Assembly: GCF_028745515.1 (NCBI RefSeq)
Contig: NZ_JAQZSG010000027.1
Span: forward strand, 1 to 64,000
DNA length: 64,000 bases
Reading direction: 5' to 3'
From: Paenibacillus thermotolerans
GTDB lineage: Bacteria > Bacillota > Bacilli > Paenibacillales > YIM-B00363
A model generated the notes under the pieces. It was not told the DNA's origin. It saw only the letters and a list, made by a program, of their open reading frames with translations, and made no database searches. The position numbers and the translations under genes were made by a program. This document shows, piece by piece, positions 8,576 to 16,014 of this stretch. Each line of letters starts with the position of its first letter. The stretch's first letter is position 1.

Positions 8576-8875
8576 TCATTTTAATAAATGTGAGTCACAA
8601 TTAGGGCATAGTGGGGAGGTCTCTTCTGAAAAATGCGACCTGTGCAGAAAATAGAATCTATCACAAGTTTGACACTCTACGGCCATATCTGCTTCAAGTT
8701 CCACTACAGTTCTTGATTCTAATATAACAGGAACCAGAATTGCGTCTTGAATTAAATAATAGGGGGATGGCCTCCCAGTTCTATTTGGAACTGAGCAAAC
8801 TTGCTTAATTACACCTTTGTCATCCCATATTTGAATTTTTCTGCGTGCAGTGTTCGCTGATCTAGAAAAGATCAC
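8576..8875 (-). CDS. Winged-helix recognition half plus zinc ribbon, probably the out-of-frame C-terminus of the upstream ATPase
   Basis: 99 codons from a GTG at 8875 that has no visible ribosome site and overlaps the end of the ATPase gene by 14 bases. The N-terminus, SANTARRKIQIWDDKGVIKQV then a wing (NRTGRPSPYYL), looks like the recognition helix and wing of a winged helix. The missing first helices are the last residues of the ATPase (FTTNYLSSDL). The C-terminus has two CxxC pairs (CQTC, CPNC), a zinc ribbon. Removing one T from the TTTT run (plus-strand A4 at 8866-8869) joins the two frames into one protein of about 512 residues. Confidence 0.7.
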   Translation of the reverse strand: MIFSRSANTARRKIQIWDDKGVIKQVCSVPNRTGRPSPYYLIQDAILVPVILESRTVVELEADMAVECQTCDRFYFLHRSHFSEETSPLCPNCDSHLLK

Positions 8876-10115
8876 TACTTAAATAGTTCGTTGTAAAACC
8901 AACCATACTTATTCGCTTTAAATCACTAATTAGATCAATACCATAAATGGGGCGCGCGCTTTCCCGGCAAAACTTTTTTATTCCGAGATCTAAACTCGTC
9001 GAATCGATTTTACCTTCTATTCCTCTTCGTATTTGCTCATCAACAATATCTTGCAGCATTCTAATAATATTACGAGGTGAGTTATTGGAAAAAGAAATGA
9101 TAGTTCTGTAGGGATCAACGATACTCTCATCAAATAAACTTTTTAAAGAACTGACTTTACCATCACTATAAGCTATAAGCCTGCGGTCAATCATGGTACA
9201 TAATTCAGAATATCTCCATTCTAATCTAAAGTCTTGCACCCTATCTCGTCGGGCATCGACCTCATAGAATGGTTCTAAAGCGTCCCAGAGGAAAAACTTT
9301 ATAGCTATTTCGTTAGAATTAACAAATCTTAAATCTTTTATCAAGGGACTAATTAATCTATAGGATTTCTCAGGATCATTGCCAGTTAATTCTGTCTCAT
9401 CAACTTTATCAATTAATACATAAAAGGCCTTAAAAGATTTTTTGATTATTGAAACTAGGATATTAAATTGGTTCATTGGATCTTCATTTAATTTTGGCTC
9501 TTCAAACTTCCCAGGGGCTACACCACTTAAACCAAACTTCGCCTTTAGAAATACTGAAGCTAGCCCAACTAAAGGCAAGTTCTCATTCCACCACTTTTTC
9601 ACTCTTGTTGGTATTGTCATTGACCTTTTAACAACATCTTTGATCGTTGGGGTATCAACTTCTCCAAGATAGTTATCTATCATTTTGGTTAAAAATTTTC
9701 TTTCATCAGAGGGAAAGAAAAAGTTGGGGTCAACATCTAACTGACTTAAATGACCAAAATATGTAATTAATGTAAGTTTATTTAGGTTTCTTAAATGATA
9801 CCCTAAATCAACCTCATCTAAAGATTTAATATTGGTAGTAAAAAAATAATCGTACGTAACCACGAAAACATTTTCTGATATACCTCTATCTTCGATCATC
9901 CTACGTTGAGCAGACTTACCTCCCCCTCGTGGGGCAAGAACTACGTGCGTCTCTGGTTCTTCAGGTTTCCCCCATAAAGATTGGTAATACGGTGGATCTA
10001 CGAAATAATGATCTAGTCTGCTCTCTTGGTCTGCATTTGTATATTTAAACGGATCCTCTTCAAACCCTAATGAAGTATAAAAATCTTCTTTTTTGCTGAC
10101 CCCAACTCGACTCAT
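8862..10115 (-). CDS. P-loop ATPase of an accessory island (Sll1717-like), frameshifted before its C-terminal domain
   Basis: 417 residues in this frame. Walker A is APRGGGKSAQRRM (about residues 62-74) and Walker B is YVLIDKVDET (about 232-241). The N-terminal FEEDPFKYTNAD followed by HYFVDPPYY is a recognisable signature of a family I associate with cyanobacterial Sll1717; the name is from memory and uncertain. ATG follows TGGAGGATCTAA. No membrane segment. The frame ends at TAG inside what should be a winged helix that continues one base out of frame in the next ORF. The gene is strikingly AT-rich compared with its neighbours and divergent from a membrane-protein gene, which suggests a transferred module, perhaps anti-phage. 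Confidence 0.7.
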   Translation of the reverse strand: MSRVGVSKKEDFYTSLGFEEDPFKYTNADQESRLDHYFVDPPYYQSLWGKPEEPETHVVLAPRGGGKSAQRRMIEDRGISENVFVVTYDYFFTTNIKSLDEVDLGYHLRNLNKLTLITYFGHLSQLDVDPNFFFPSDERKFLTKMIDNYLGEVDTPTIKDVVKRSMTIPTRVKKWWNENLPLVGLASVFLKAKFGLSGVAPGKFEEPKLNEDPMNQFNILVSIIKKSFKAFYVLIDKVDETELTGNDPEKSYRLISPLIKDLRFVNSNEIAIKFFLWDALEPFYEVDARRDRVQDFRLEWRYSELCTMIDRRLIAYSDGKVSSLKSLFDESIVDPYRTIISFSNNSPRNIIRMLQDIVDEQIRRGIEGKIDSTSLDLGIKKFCRESARPIYGIDLISDLKRISMVGFTTNYLSSDLF

Positions 10116-10332
10116 TTAGATCCTCCATTCAGATTCAATAGTATGCTTGTATTATATAACATAAGGGGAAACTTTTGGATACTTGCCCTTATTTATAATA
10201 AGGTTCAGCAGCCTTTTGTGGTAAAGCACTTGGGAATTTTCCTACTAATAAGAATATTCCGTTTTGGCACTAAATTCCACGCAAATTTGTTATAATATTT
10301 AGATTATCATATTCATTTCTTTGAGGTGTAGG
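10116..10332. promoter_or_regulatory. Divergent promoter region of the AT-rich island
   Basis: Contains a TATAAT on the minus strand (plus-strand 10151-10156) for the ATPase and an extended -10, TGTTATAAT (TATAAT at 10291-10296), for the membrane protein. Neither has a good -35 hexamer. A 10-base sequence GTGGTAAAGC near 10216 recurs inverted immediately beyond the rlmH stop codon (about 11626-11635). Confidence 0.5.
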
Positions 10333-11349
10333 ATGAATAGTTTTGTAAAATTCTTATTTATTGTTATTGCTCCAGCTCTAGCGTTAGCTGCAACATCCCA
10401 TGGGTCCCTAATACTCAATAAACCTTTTATATTCGAAAATGAATTTATTAAATTGGATACAACTTGGGCTACAATAGTTCTATTACTTTATATCGCTATT
10501 TCATCTGCATTCTTTATATATTCAAGAGTAATGGAGATTTTGAATGAAAAGAAAGAACAAATTAATTCATTAATTTTGGAGAATAGTGAACATAAGAGAA
10601 ACCTTCAAGATAATGCAAGCGGACTTTGGAGAGAACTTAAATACTTAAATAAGTATAAACAAAACGAAGTATTAGCAAATATAATGGAAATATTCACAAA
10701 AAACAATACATCCGTTGTTTCCGTTCAAATGTACGAATACTTTATTAATAAAAGTAACTTTTTCGGAGTAACTCAAGTTAAAATTAATCACACTATTGGG
10801 GTTGCTAAAGAAGGGCAAAATCAAAATGCAATTTTGCAGTCATATTATACTATTCCTTCTTATATTCTTAATGCTTTTTATAAGGCTAGAGCAACTGCAG
10901 AACTAGGTTATCGAAACTTAGCGAAAGCTTTACACCGATTTGCAGTAAGATATACAAGACAATTGAATTCGCGTACTGAAGAAACTTTGACAAAACAAGA
11001 TGTCTTCTTACTGGCACTACTAATTCTTGCTTTAGAGAAATTAGACCTCTATGACGACCTAAGAATAACCAAACACGATGATACCCTTCATAAACTTCAA
11101 AAAAACGGCATACTAAGGGGGATCATTGATAATGGAGAATATTATACTTTTACTTATAAATCACCTGGAAATATGAATAATGAAAAAGTAACGAGGACAT
11201 ACTTAACAAAAAAAATAACCATTAACGGATTGCAATGCATTTTTGTAATCACAGCAGATATTCAAGACCAACAAATTAATTTACATCAATTAGGCAATCA
11301 GTTTACAGAGCTTTTGGTTGCCAGTGACTTAAAAGTTGAATATAATTAA
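10333..11349 (+). CDS. Two-TM membrane protein with coiled coil and unknown cytoplasmic domain
   Basis: 338 residues from the ATG at 10333 (GAGGTGTAGG immediately upstream). Two hydrophobic segments (about residues 4-22 and 44-64) are followed by a charged helical stretch (MEILNEKKEQINSLILENSEH), probably coiled coil. A soluble domain of about 240 residues rich in Tyr, Asn and Lys follows. I do not recognise that domain. The gene is divergent from the ATPase gene and shares its AT-rich composition. By context it could be the membrane-located effector or sensor of a two-component accessory system; this is inference only. Confidence 0.65.
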   Translation: MNSFVKFLFIVIAPALALAATSHGSLILNKPFIFENEFIKLDTTWATIVLLLYIAISSAFFIYSRVMEILNEKKEQINSLILENSEHKRNLQDNASGLWRELKYLNKYKQNEVLANIMEIFTKNNTSVVSVQMYEYFINKSNFFGVTQVKINHTIGVAKEGQNQNAILQSYYTIPSYILNAFYKARATAELGYRNLAKALHRFAVRYTRQLNSRTEETLTKQDVFLLALLILALEKLDLYDDLRITKHDDTLHKLQKNGILRGIIDNGEYYTFTYKSPGNMNNEKVTRTYLTKKITINGLQCIFVITADIQDQQINLHQLGNQFTELLVASDLKVEYN

Positions 11350-11375
11350 GTAAAGTGAAACGGGAGATGGCATTA

Positions 11376-11534
11376 ATGAGTTTAAAATTAACCGATCAAC
11401 AAAAAGCAATTATAAAAAAAGATCTCATTAACGCTGGTGCAATTCAAAGGGAAAGACCTCTTACACCCCGTGACTCTTATTATTCAAAAAGCATTGGCAA
11501 AACAAATACCACCCCAGCTAAGGTTAGAATATAG
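11376..11534 (+). CDS. Small 52-residue basic protein following the membrane protein
   Basis: ATG at 11376 with GGGAG nine bases upstream; an earlier in-frame ATG at 11367 overlaps the ribosome site. The product is lysine-rich (KLTDQQKAIIKKDLINAG) with a polar C-terminus. It lies 26 bases after the membrane-protein gene and 19 bases before a strong terminator, so it is very likely the last gene of that transcript. No family recognised. Confidence 0.6.
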   Translation: MSLKLTDQQKAIIKKDLINAGAIQRERPLTPRDSYYSKSIGKTNTTPAKVRI

Positions 11535-11553
11535 GTGTTATGATAGCGAGAGA

Positions 11554-11590
11554 CGAGACGGCACTTTACAGGCCGTCTCGTATTTATTTT
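11554..11590 (+). terminator. Terminator closing the plus-strand island transcript
   Basis: Nine-base-pair stem CGAGACGGC / GCCGTCTCG (11554-11562 with 11572-11580) followed by TATTTATTTT. Confidence 0.85.
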
Positions 11591-11636
11591 AGTAAGGAAT
11601 TCTTCTCTACACTTACTTCAACCCTCCGCTTTACCA

Positions 11637-12116
11637 CTATTTGTGGTACGGTTCCCCCCGGTTGATCCGGAACGAGCGGTACACCTGCTCCAGCAGCAGA
11701 AGGCGCATGATCTGGTGCGGGTACGTCATCGCGCCGAAGGAGAGGCGCTGGTCCGCGCGGGCGAGCACCGCGTCCGCAAGCCCGAGGGAGCCGCCGATGA
11801 CGAAGGCGACGGAGCTCCGACCGTAGGTGGCCAGACGGTCGAGCTCACCCGCAAGCTGCTCGGACGACCAGCGCGCGCCGTCGATGGCGAGGGCTATCAC
11901 ATAGGCGTCAGGCTTCAGCGCCGCCATGATCCGCTCGCCCTCGCGGGCTTTCACCTGCGTTTCCTCCGCAGGGCTTAAATTTTCAGGCGCCTTCTCGTCC
12001 GCCACCTCAACGATCTGCACCTTCGCGTAAGCGCTCAGCCGCTTCAAATATTCGTCGATCCCCTGCGTAAGATACTTCTCTTTCAGCTTGCCTACGGTAA
12101 CCACCTGTATATGCAC
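11637..12116 (-). CDS. rlmH: 23S rRNA (pseudouridine1915-N3)-methyltransferase RlmH
   Basis: SPOUT-family methyltransferase acting on pseudouridine 1915 in helix 69 of 23S rRNA in assembled ribosomes, using SAM. The GTG at 12116 gives 159 residues, the exact usual length, beginning [15 protein letters not shown]; longer in-frame extensions are not conserved-looking. The knotted SAM-binding site is seen as FVIGGSLGL, and the C-terminal [20 protein letters not shown] is characteristic. It is the last gene of the wal/htrA block. Its 3' end is a classic insertion target for SCC elements in staphylococci (orfX), and an AT-rich island begins directly beyond it here. Confidence 0.95.
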   Translation of the reverse strand: MHIQVVTVGKLKEKYLTQGIDEYLKRLSAYAKVQIVEVADEKAPENLSPAEETQVKAREGERIMAALKPDAYVIALAIDGARWSSEQLAGELDRLATYGRSSVAFVIGGSLGLADAVLARADQRLSFGAMTYPHQIMRLLLLEQVYRSFRINRGEPYHK

Positions 12117-12154
12117 GACGCATCGCAACTCCTTCACATCATCCAAAAATAAAT

Positions 12155-12341
12155 TAGCACCACTGCGAGTGCTTATTTGCCTCAAAACAAGCCCCTGCCG
12201 AAAAATAGCATCACTACAGAGCGCTATTTGCCGAAAATGCCGGTTCATACCGCCACTTCCGTCGACTTAGCAACTTGTAGTGATGCTATTTTACCACGAC
12301 AGCCCGAAAAAGGCCGAATAAGCACTCATAGTGATGCTAAC
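12155..12341. repeat. Four copies of a 25-bp imperfectly palindromic repeat
   Basis: Units at about 12155-12180, 12206-12231 (forward), 12266-12291 and 12317-12341 (reverse) share the consensus TAGCATCACTACnAGTGCT followed by TATTT. Each is itself a weak inverted repeat. All lie in the gap between rlmH and the CxxH/CxxC gene, which otherwise shows no gene. Confidence 0.7.
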
Positions 12342-12379
12342 ACTCTAACTCCGTAATCCCCGCGCCGGCGATATAACCG

Positions 12380-12553
12380 CTAAACGACCAAAAACCGCGC
12401 CTTCCGCCCGCACTCCGGCTCCGTGCAAAGCGCCGGCGGCTCCCACGCGGCGAACGAAGCCTCGTTCAAATCCACCACGTCGGGCGCATCCTCATGTTCG
12501 TCAATAAATCGATCAATCGCAATTTCCAGATGCTCTTCACATACGCAATACAT
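12380..12553 (-). CDS. CxxH/CxxC family small protein
   Basis: 57 residues, ATG at 12553. The pattern CEEH near the N-terminus and two cysteines near the C-terminus (LCTEPECGRKA), with a conserved acidic helix between (EIAIDRFIDEHEDAP), matches the small CxxH/CxxC proteins found between htrA and rlmH in Bacillales. A metal (zinc) site is likely. The spacing from AAGGAG to the ATG is long (about 14 bases), so the start could lie a few codons upstream at a non-standard codon. Function unknown. Confidence 0.75.
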   Translation of the reverse strand: MYCVCEEHLEIAIDRFIDEHEDAPDVVDLNEASFAAWEPPALCTEPECGRKARFLVV

Positions 12554-12586
12554 CAGTCGAATACATTCTCCTTATCCAATAAAACA

Positions 12587-13807
12587 TTACGGATCCGGGT
12601 TTTCGGTCAGCTGTACGTCAACGTCGTACTTTTTGCCGTCCCGGTAGTAGTCTACTTTGACATTATCGCCGATCTTCTTGCGGTCATACAAAAATTTACG
12701 AAGATCCAGCGTGCTCCCGATCGGCTTGTCATCCAAGGAAACTATGACATCATTCGTCGTCAGCCCGGCATCCTTCGCAGGACCGTATGCCTCGAGCACA
12801 ATAATGCCGTCCTCCACTTCGTCCGGAAGCTTCAGCATATTCCCGTCTTCGCCGTCGCCTCTATACAATTCCAAATCCACCGTGGCAACGCCCATATACG
12901 GGCGACGAACCTTGCCGTACTGCTCCAGCTCTTCGATTATGGAGACCACAAGGTTGCTCGGAATCGCGAAACCAAGCCCCTCCACTCCGGGCTGGGCCAC
13001 CTTCATCGTATTAACGCCGATGACCTTCCCGTCCATTCCCACCAAGGCGCCGCCGCTGTTGCCGTGGTTGATGGCGGCGTCCGTCTGGAGCAGCTCCATC
13101 TCCCAGTCGATATTTCCGTCCATCGCGAGCGAGATCGGAATAATCCGATTGAGCGACGAAATCATTCCACCCGTGAACGTCGGCGAATAGCCGAGTCCGA
13201 ACGGATGGCCGATCGCGATAACCGATTCCCCTTCGCGCAGCTTCGACGAATCGCCGAATTCCGCGACGCTGGGAAGCTTACGCCCGTCAACCTCAAGCAC
13301 CGCCAAATCCGTCAGCACGTCGCTGCCGATCAGCTTCGCATCCATACGCTGGCCGTCGGATAATACGACTTCTATAGAAGAGGCATCTTCGATGACGTGG
13401 TGGTTGGTGACAATTTTTCCGCGCTTGCCGTCGATTTCATACACGATGCCGGATCCGAGCGAAACCTCGGGAGCCGTTCCCTCTTCGCCTTCGTGAGAAC
13501 TGATGACGCTGACGATCGCCGGCTTCAGCTCTTCAACGATGTGCACAACCCGGTCCGGCTGGCTGGCGACATCCTCATATGCTACATCAGGCGAGCGTTC
13601 ATCCGTCCGGACGCCGCCTCCCGCTCCCCCGAACAGCCAAGGGGACAATATCAGAAAAATAGCAAGCGCTCCGCCGGCCGCCGATGCCGCTGCAATTCCG
13701 GTATAACGCCCCGGGCGGCGCCAAGTCGGCCAATTGGAAGAAGAGAGTTTTCTCTTGCTCCTGCGGGACAGCTTGGGAGAGTAAAAATCATCGTCGAACA
13801 AACCCAT
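12587..13807 (-). CDS. htrA: HtrA/DegP-like membrane-anchored S1C serine protease with PDZ domain
   Basis: 406 residues from the ATG at 13807, preceded by GGGGAGGAG. A basic cytoplasmic N-terminus (SRRSKRKLSS) precedes one TM helix (about residues 30-55). The protease domain follows with catalytic His in VTNHHVIE, Asp in LTDLAVLEV and Ser in NHGNSGGAL. The C-terminal about 100 residues are a PDZ domain (ILEAYGPAKDAGLTTNDVI). It degrades misfolded proteins at the outer membrane face. Position downstream of the wal operon matches the yycK/htrC locus of Bacillus. Its upstream region carries a sequence also found before walR. Confidence 0.93.
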   Translation of the reverse strand: MGLFDDDFYSPKLSRRSKRKLSSSNWPTWRRPGRYTGIAAASAAGGALAIFLILSPWLFGGAGGGVRTDERSPDVAYEDVASQPDRVVHIVEELKPAIVSVISSHEGEEGTAPEVSLGSGIVYEIDGKRGKIVTNHHVIEDASSIEVVLSDGQRMDAKLIGSDVLTDLAVLEVDGRKLPSVAEFGDSSKLREGESVIAIGHPFGLGYSPTFTGGMISSLNRIIPISLAMDGNIDWEMELLQTDAAINHGNSGGALVGMDGKVIGVNTMKVAQPGVEGLGFAIPSNLVVSIIEELEQYGKVRRPYMGVATVDLELYRGDGEDGNMLKLPDEVEDGIIVLEAYGPAKDAGLTTNDVIVSLDDKPIGSTLDLRKFLYDRKKIGDNVKVDYYRDGKKYDVDVQLTENPDP

Positions 13808-14129
13808 GTGGCCGTACACTCCTCCCCATACGGGCAAAAAGGCAACCAGCTTTACCGCTCTTACCGAACGGCGCCCGTTTGCTGACCCCTGTTCTTCATG
13901 ATACCCAAAAAACGCAACATTCACCAAGGATAAATGGTTTGCCGTCCTTTCCGAACGGTGTCCGTTTACCGAAGACGACTTCAGGGGGGATATATCTGTA
14001 GGATATACTCGCTGAATCGTAAAAAATGAGGAATGTTTTTCGTCCTATCTACCTACAATAGTAACATACCGCGTCTAGTAAAAAATAATAGAATTTATGA
14101 CCATTTGAAACCAAAGGGAGAAGTGACTT
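13808..14129. promoter_or_regulatory. htrA upstream region with a sequence shared with the walR leader
   Basis: No gene seen. It contains a segment (13925-13972) very similar to 19958-20004 upstream of walR (CAAGGATAAAyGG, then TTGCyGTCCTTT, then an ACGG/CCGT palindrome). It also contains two copies of AACGGyGyCCGTTT (13867-13880 and 13954-13967) 87 bases apart. Confidence 0.6.
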
Positions 14130-14354
14130 ATGAAGCGGACTATGAACGCCTGGGATCAAGTAAATCTGGTGGCGCAGCTCGCCGATTTGAAGGATTCTCA
14201 ATACACGAACACGCTGGCGTTAAGCGCATTGATTGAAATCCTGATTGAAAAAGGAGTCCTCTCCCCCGAAGACTTCCACCACCGAACCGCGCAGCTCGAG
14301 AAAGAGGATTTACAGACCGCCCTCCGGCGCCGTTCGGACATTACCGCCCATTAA
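14130..14354 (+). CDS. Conserved small protein of unknown function
   Basis: 74 residues, ATG after GGGAGAAGTGACTT. The product is soluble and helical (NAWDQVNLVAQLADLKDSQY, TLALSALIEILIEKGVLSPEDF), with no membrane segment or metal motif. It is the only plus-strand gene inside the wal/htrA block. Its TAA overlaps the TAA of walJ on the other strand (shared TTAA at 14351-14354). The C-terminal half resembles short helical segments used as linkers in metalloenzyme subunits, but I cannot name a family. Confidence 0.7.
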   Translation: MKRTMNAWDQVNLVAQLADLKDSQYTNTLALSALIEILIEKGVLSPEDFHHRTAQLEKEDLQTALRRRSDITAH

Positions 14355-15214
14355 GCGGTAGCTTCGTCTTCCCTTGCGGCGGCGGCTTCGCTTTCGGCGC
14401 TCCCCAATCCTCCAACATCGATGCGATCCCATTCCGTCGCCCGATCCCAGTATGTATCCATCAACCGGACGGGACGCTCCGGCGTGCTTAATCCGGACTC
14501 TGCCAATATATTATTCACAGTCAGCTTGGCTAAATCCATCTGATTATGGTCTCGGCTCAAATGGGCTAAATAAACCCGCTTCGTTCGAGGAGAAAGCAGC
14601 TCGCACAGCGCTTCCCCGGCCGCATCGTTGGACAAGTGCCCGAGGTCGCCGAGAATGCGCCTCTTGATGTTCCAAGGGTATTTCCCGACACGCAGCATCT
14701 GGATATCGTGGTTCGATTCAAGAACCAGAACATCGGAATCCCGAATTTTCTCCTTCACGACCGGGCTCATGTACCCAAGATCGGTCGCGACGCTGAGCTT
14801 GAAGCCCTCGGCATGAAAGTTGTATGCCACCGGTTCGGCCGCATCATGCGAAATCGGGAACGACTCCACCCGCAAATCGCCGATCATAATTTCATCGCCT
14901 GTTTTAAAGATCATGCGCTGTTCCATCGCCACATCGCCGCAAAGCCGGTCCAGCTCGTTCCACGTCTTCGCGTTCGCGTATACAGGAAGCGCGTATTTGC
15001 GCGCCAATGCGCCGATTCCTTTAATATGATCGGAATGCTCGTGCGTAACGAACATACAGCTCAGCTGATCTCCGCTGACACCCTTCTCCGCGAGCAGCTG
15101 CTCGATTCGCTTCATGCTCAGGCCCGCATCAAGCAGTATTTTGCGGTCTCCGTATTCGACCAGCGTTGCATTGCCGGTCGATCCGCTGGAAAGCACCGTA
15201 AATCGAATTCCCAT
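14351..15214 (-). CDS. walJ: Metallo-beta-lactamase-fold hydrolase WalJ (YycJ)
   Basis: 287 residues from the ATG at 15214, which follows GGGAGAACGAAGTTT. The MBL zinc signature THEHSDHIKG appears at about residues 58-67, with further ligands in SHDAAEP and the late HLSRDHNQ. WalJ proteins are 5'-3' exonuclease-like enzymes linked to replication/cell-division coordination in the Wal operon. It is the fifth gene of walRKHIJ, 29 bases after walI, and ends in convergent overlap with a small plus-strand gene. Confidence 0.92.
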   Translation of the reverse strand: MGIRFTVLSSGSTGNATLVEYGDRKILLDAGLSMKRIEQLLAEKGVSGDQLSCMFVTHEHSDHIKGIGALARKYALPVYANAKTWNELDRLCGDVAMEQRMIFKTGDEIMIGDLRVESFPISHDAAEPVAYNFHAEGFKLSVATDLGYMSPVVKEKIRDSDVLVLESNHDIQMLRVGKYPWNIKRRILGDLGHLSNDAAGEALCELLSPRTKRVYLAHLSRDHNQMDLAKLTVNNILAESGLSTPERPVRLMDTYWDRATEWDRIDVGGLGSAESEAAAAREDEATA

Positions 15215-15243
15215 AAACTTCGTTCTCCCTTGCTCATCTCTTA

Positions 15244-16014
15244 TCATTTGCTCTCTGCGTCTCTTCCGGCCATGGAAGGCCCTTCAACCGCGCCGTTAAT
15301 CGCGTGCACATAGTACAGCTCTCCGCTCCCCAGCGCGACGCGCCAATAGGGCGCAAGCACCTGCGTCTCCGATTCGAAGATCGGACCGTGGTAGCCGAGC
15401 TGAATATCCGTTATGACGGAGCCTTGAGGCAAATAGTTTTCTGCGAGGCTTCCTAGAACCGTATATGCCGATAGGATTTCCTCTCCCTTGCCGCTCGTAT
15501 CCGCATCGGGGCTCGGCGTCTGAACCTCCGCCTGCAGCATGCGGTAGGCATCGACGGAGCCGCCGACCGCAAACAGCTCTACTCTCACTTCAAACATCGG
15601 CATGCCGTTATACATTTGATTCATAATGTAAACCGCCCGGTCGCCGTTGGCGGCATAAGGATCATGCTCGTACATGCGGATGGACGGCATTTCGCCAACC
15701 AGCAATCCTCTGATGTCGGCCGCGCTCGAGAGCAAATTCTCGTCGAACGGAGACTTTAACCGTTTCTTCTCGAAGGATGGAATGCCGCCGATCAGCTTCA
15801 CGGTAATTTCCTTCAGTCTCGGCATCGTGTCCGGAACCGCGGCGTTCACTTCGATCCGCTTGGCCGCAAGCAGCCGGTTCGCCTCTTCCCTGCGCAAGCC
15901 GGCCTCCGAGTATGCATCCAGTCCGATCTTGCCGGACCAGAGCTGGAAACCGAGCAGCATATTCAGCAAGAGAAACGATATGATCAACACTGTTTTGGCT
16001 CGGCTCCAGTCCAT
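15244..16014 (-). CDS. walI: WalI (YycI), membrane regulator of WalK
   Basis: 256 residues, ATG overlapping the walH stop by one base. One N-terminal TM helix (TVLIISFLLLNMLLGFQLW) anchors an extracytoplasmic domain of the YycH/YycI type (YMLQAEVQTPSP then LPQGSVITDIQLGYHGPIFE). In Bacillus, WalI and WalH interact with WalK through TM helices and restrain its kinase activity. Co-translated within the wal operon. Confidence 0.92.
   Translation of the reverse strand: MDWSRAKTVLIISFLLLNMLLGFQLWSGKIGLDAYSEAGLRREEANRLLAAKRIEVNAAVPDTMPRLKEITVKLIGGIPSFEKKRLKSPFDENLLSSAADIRGLLVGEMPSIRMYEHDPYAANGDRAVYIMNQMYNGMPMFEVRVELFAVGGSVDAYRMLQAEVQTPSPDADTSGKGEEILSAYTVLGSLAENYLPQGSVITDIQLGYHGPIFESETQVLAPYWRVALGSGELYYVHAINGAVEGPSMAGRDAESK

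Noticed and set aside
8860-8875. RF2-like programmed frameshift at CTT TTC TAG
   Set aside because: No upstream Shine-Dalgarno-like stimulator and no stop codon directly after the slip codon, so a simple indel is more likely; kept only as an alternative.
11620-11660. SCC-type attachment site at the rlmH end
   Set aside because: No direct repeat of the rlmH 3' end was found at the far side of the island and no ccr-type recombinase is present, so I list only the positional similarity.
12494-13363. Plus-strand open frame opposite htrA
   Set aside because: Composition typical of an antisense shadow; htrA carries the full catalytic triad and PDZ domain.
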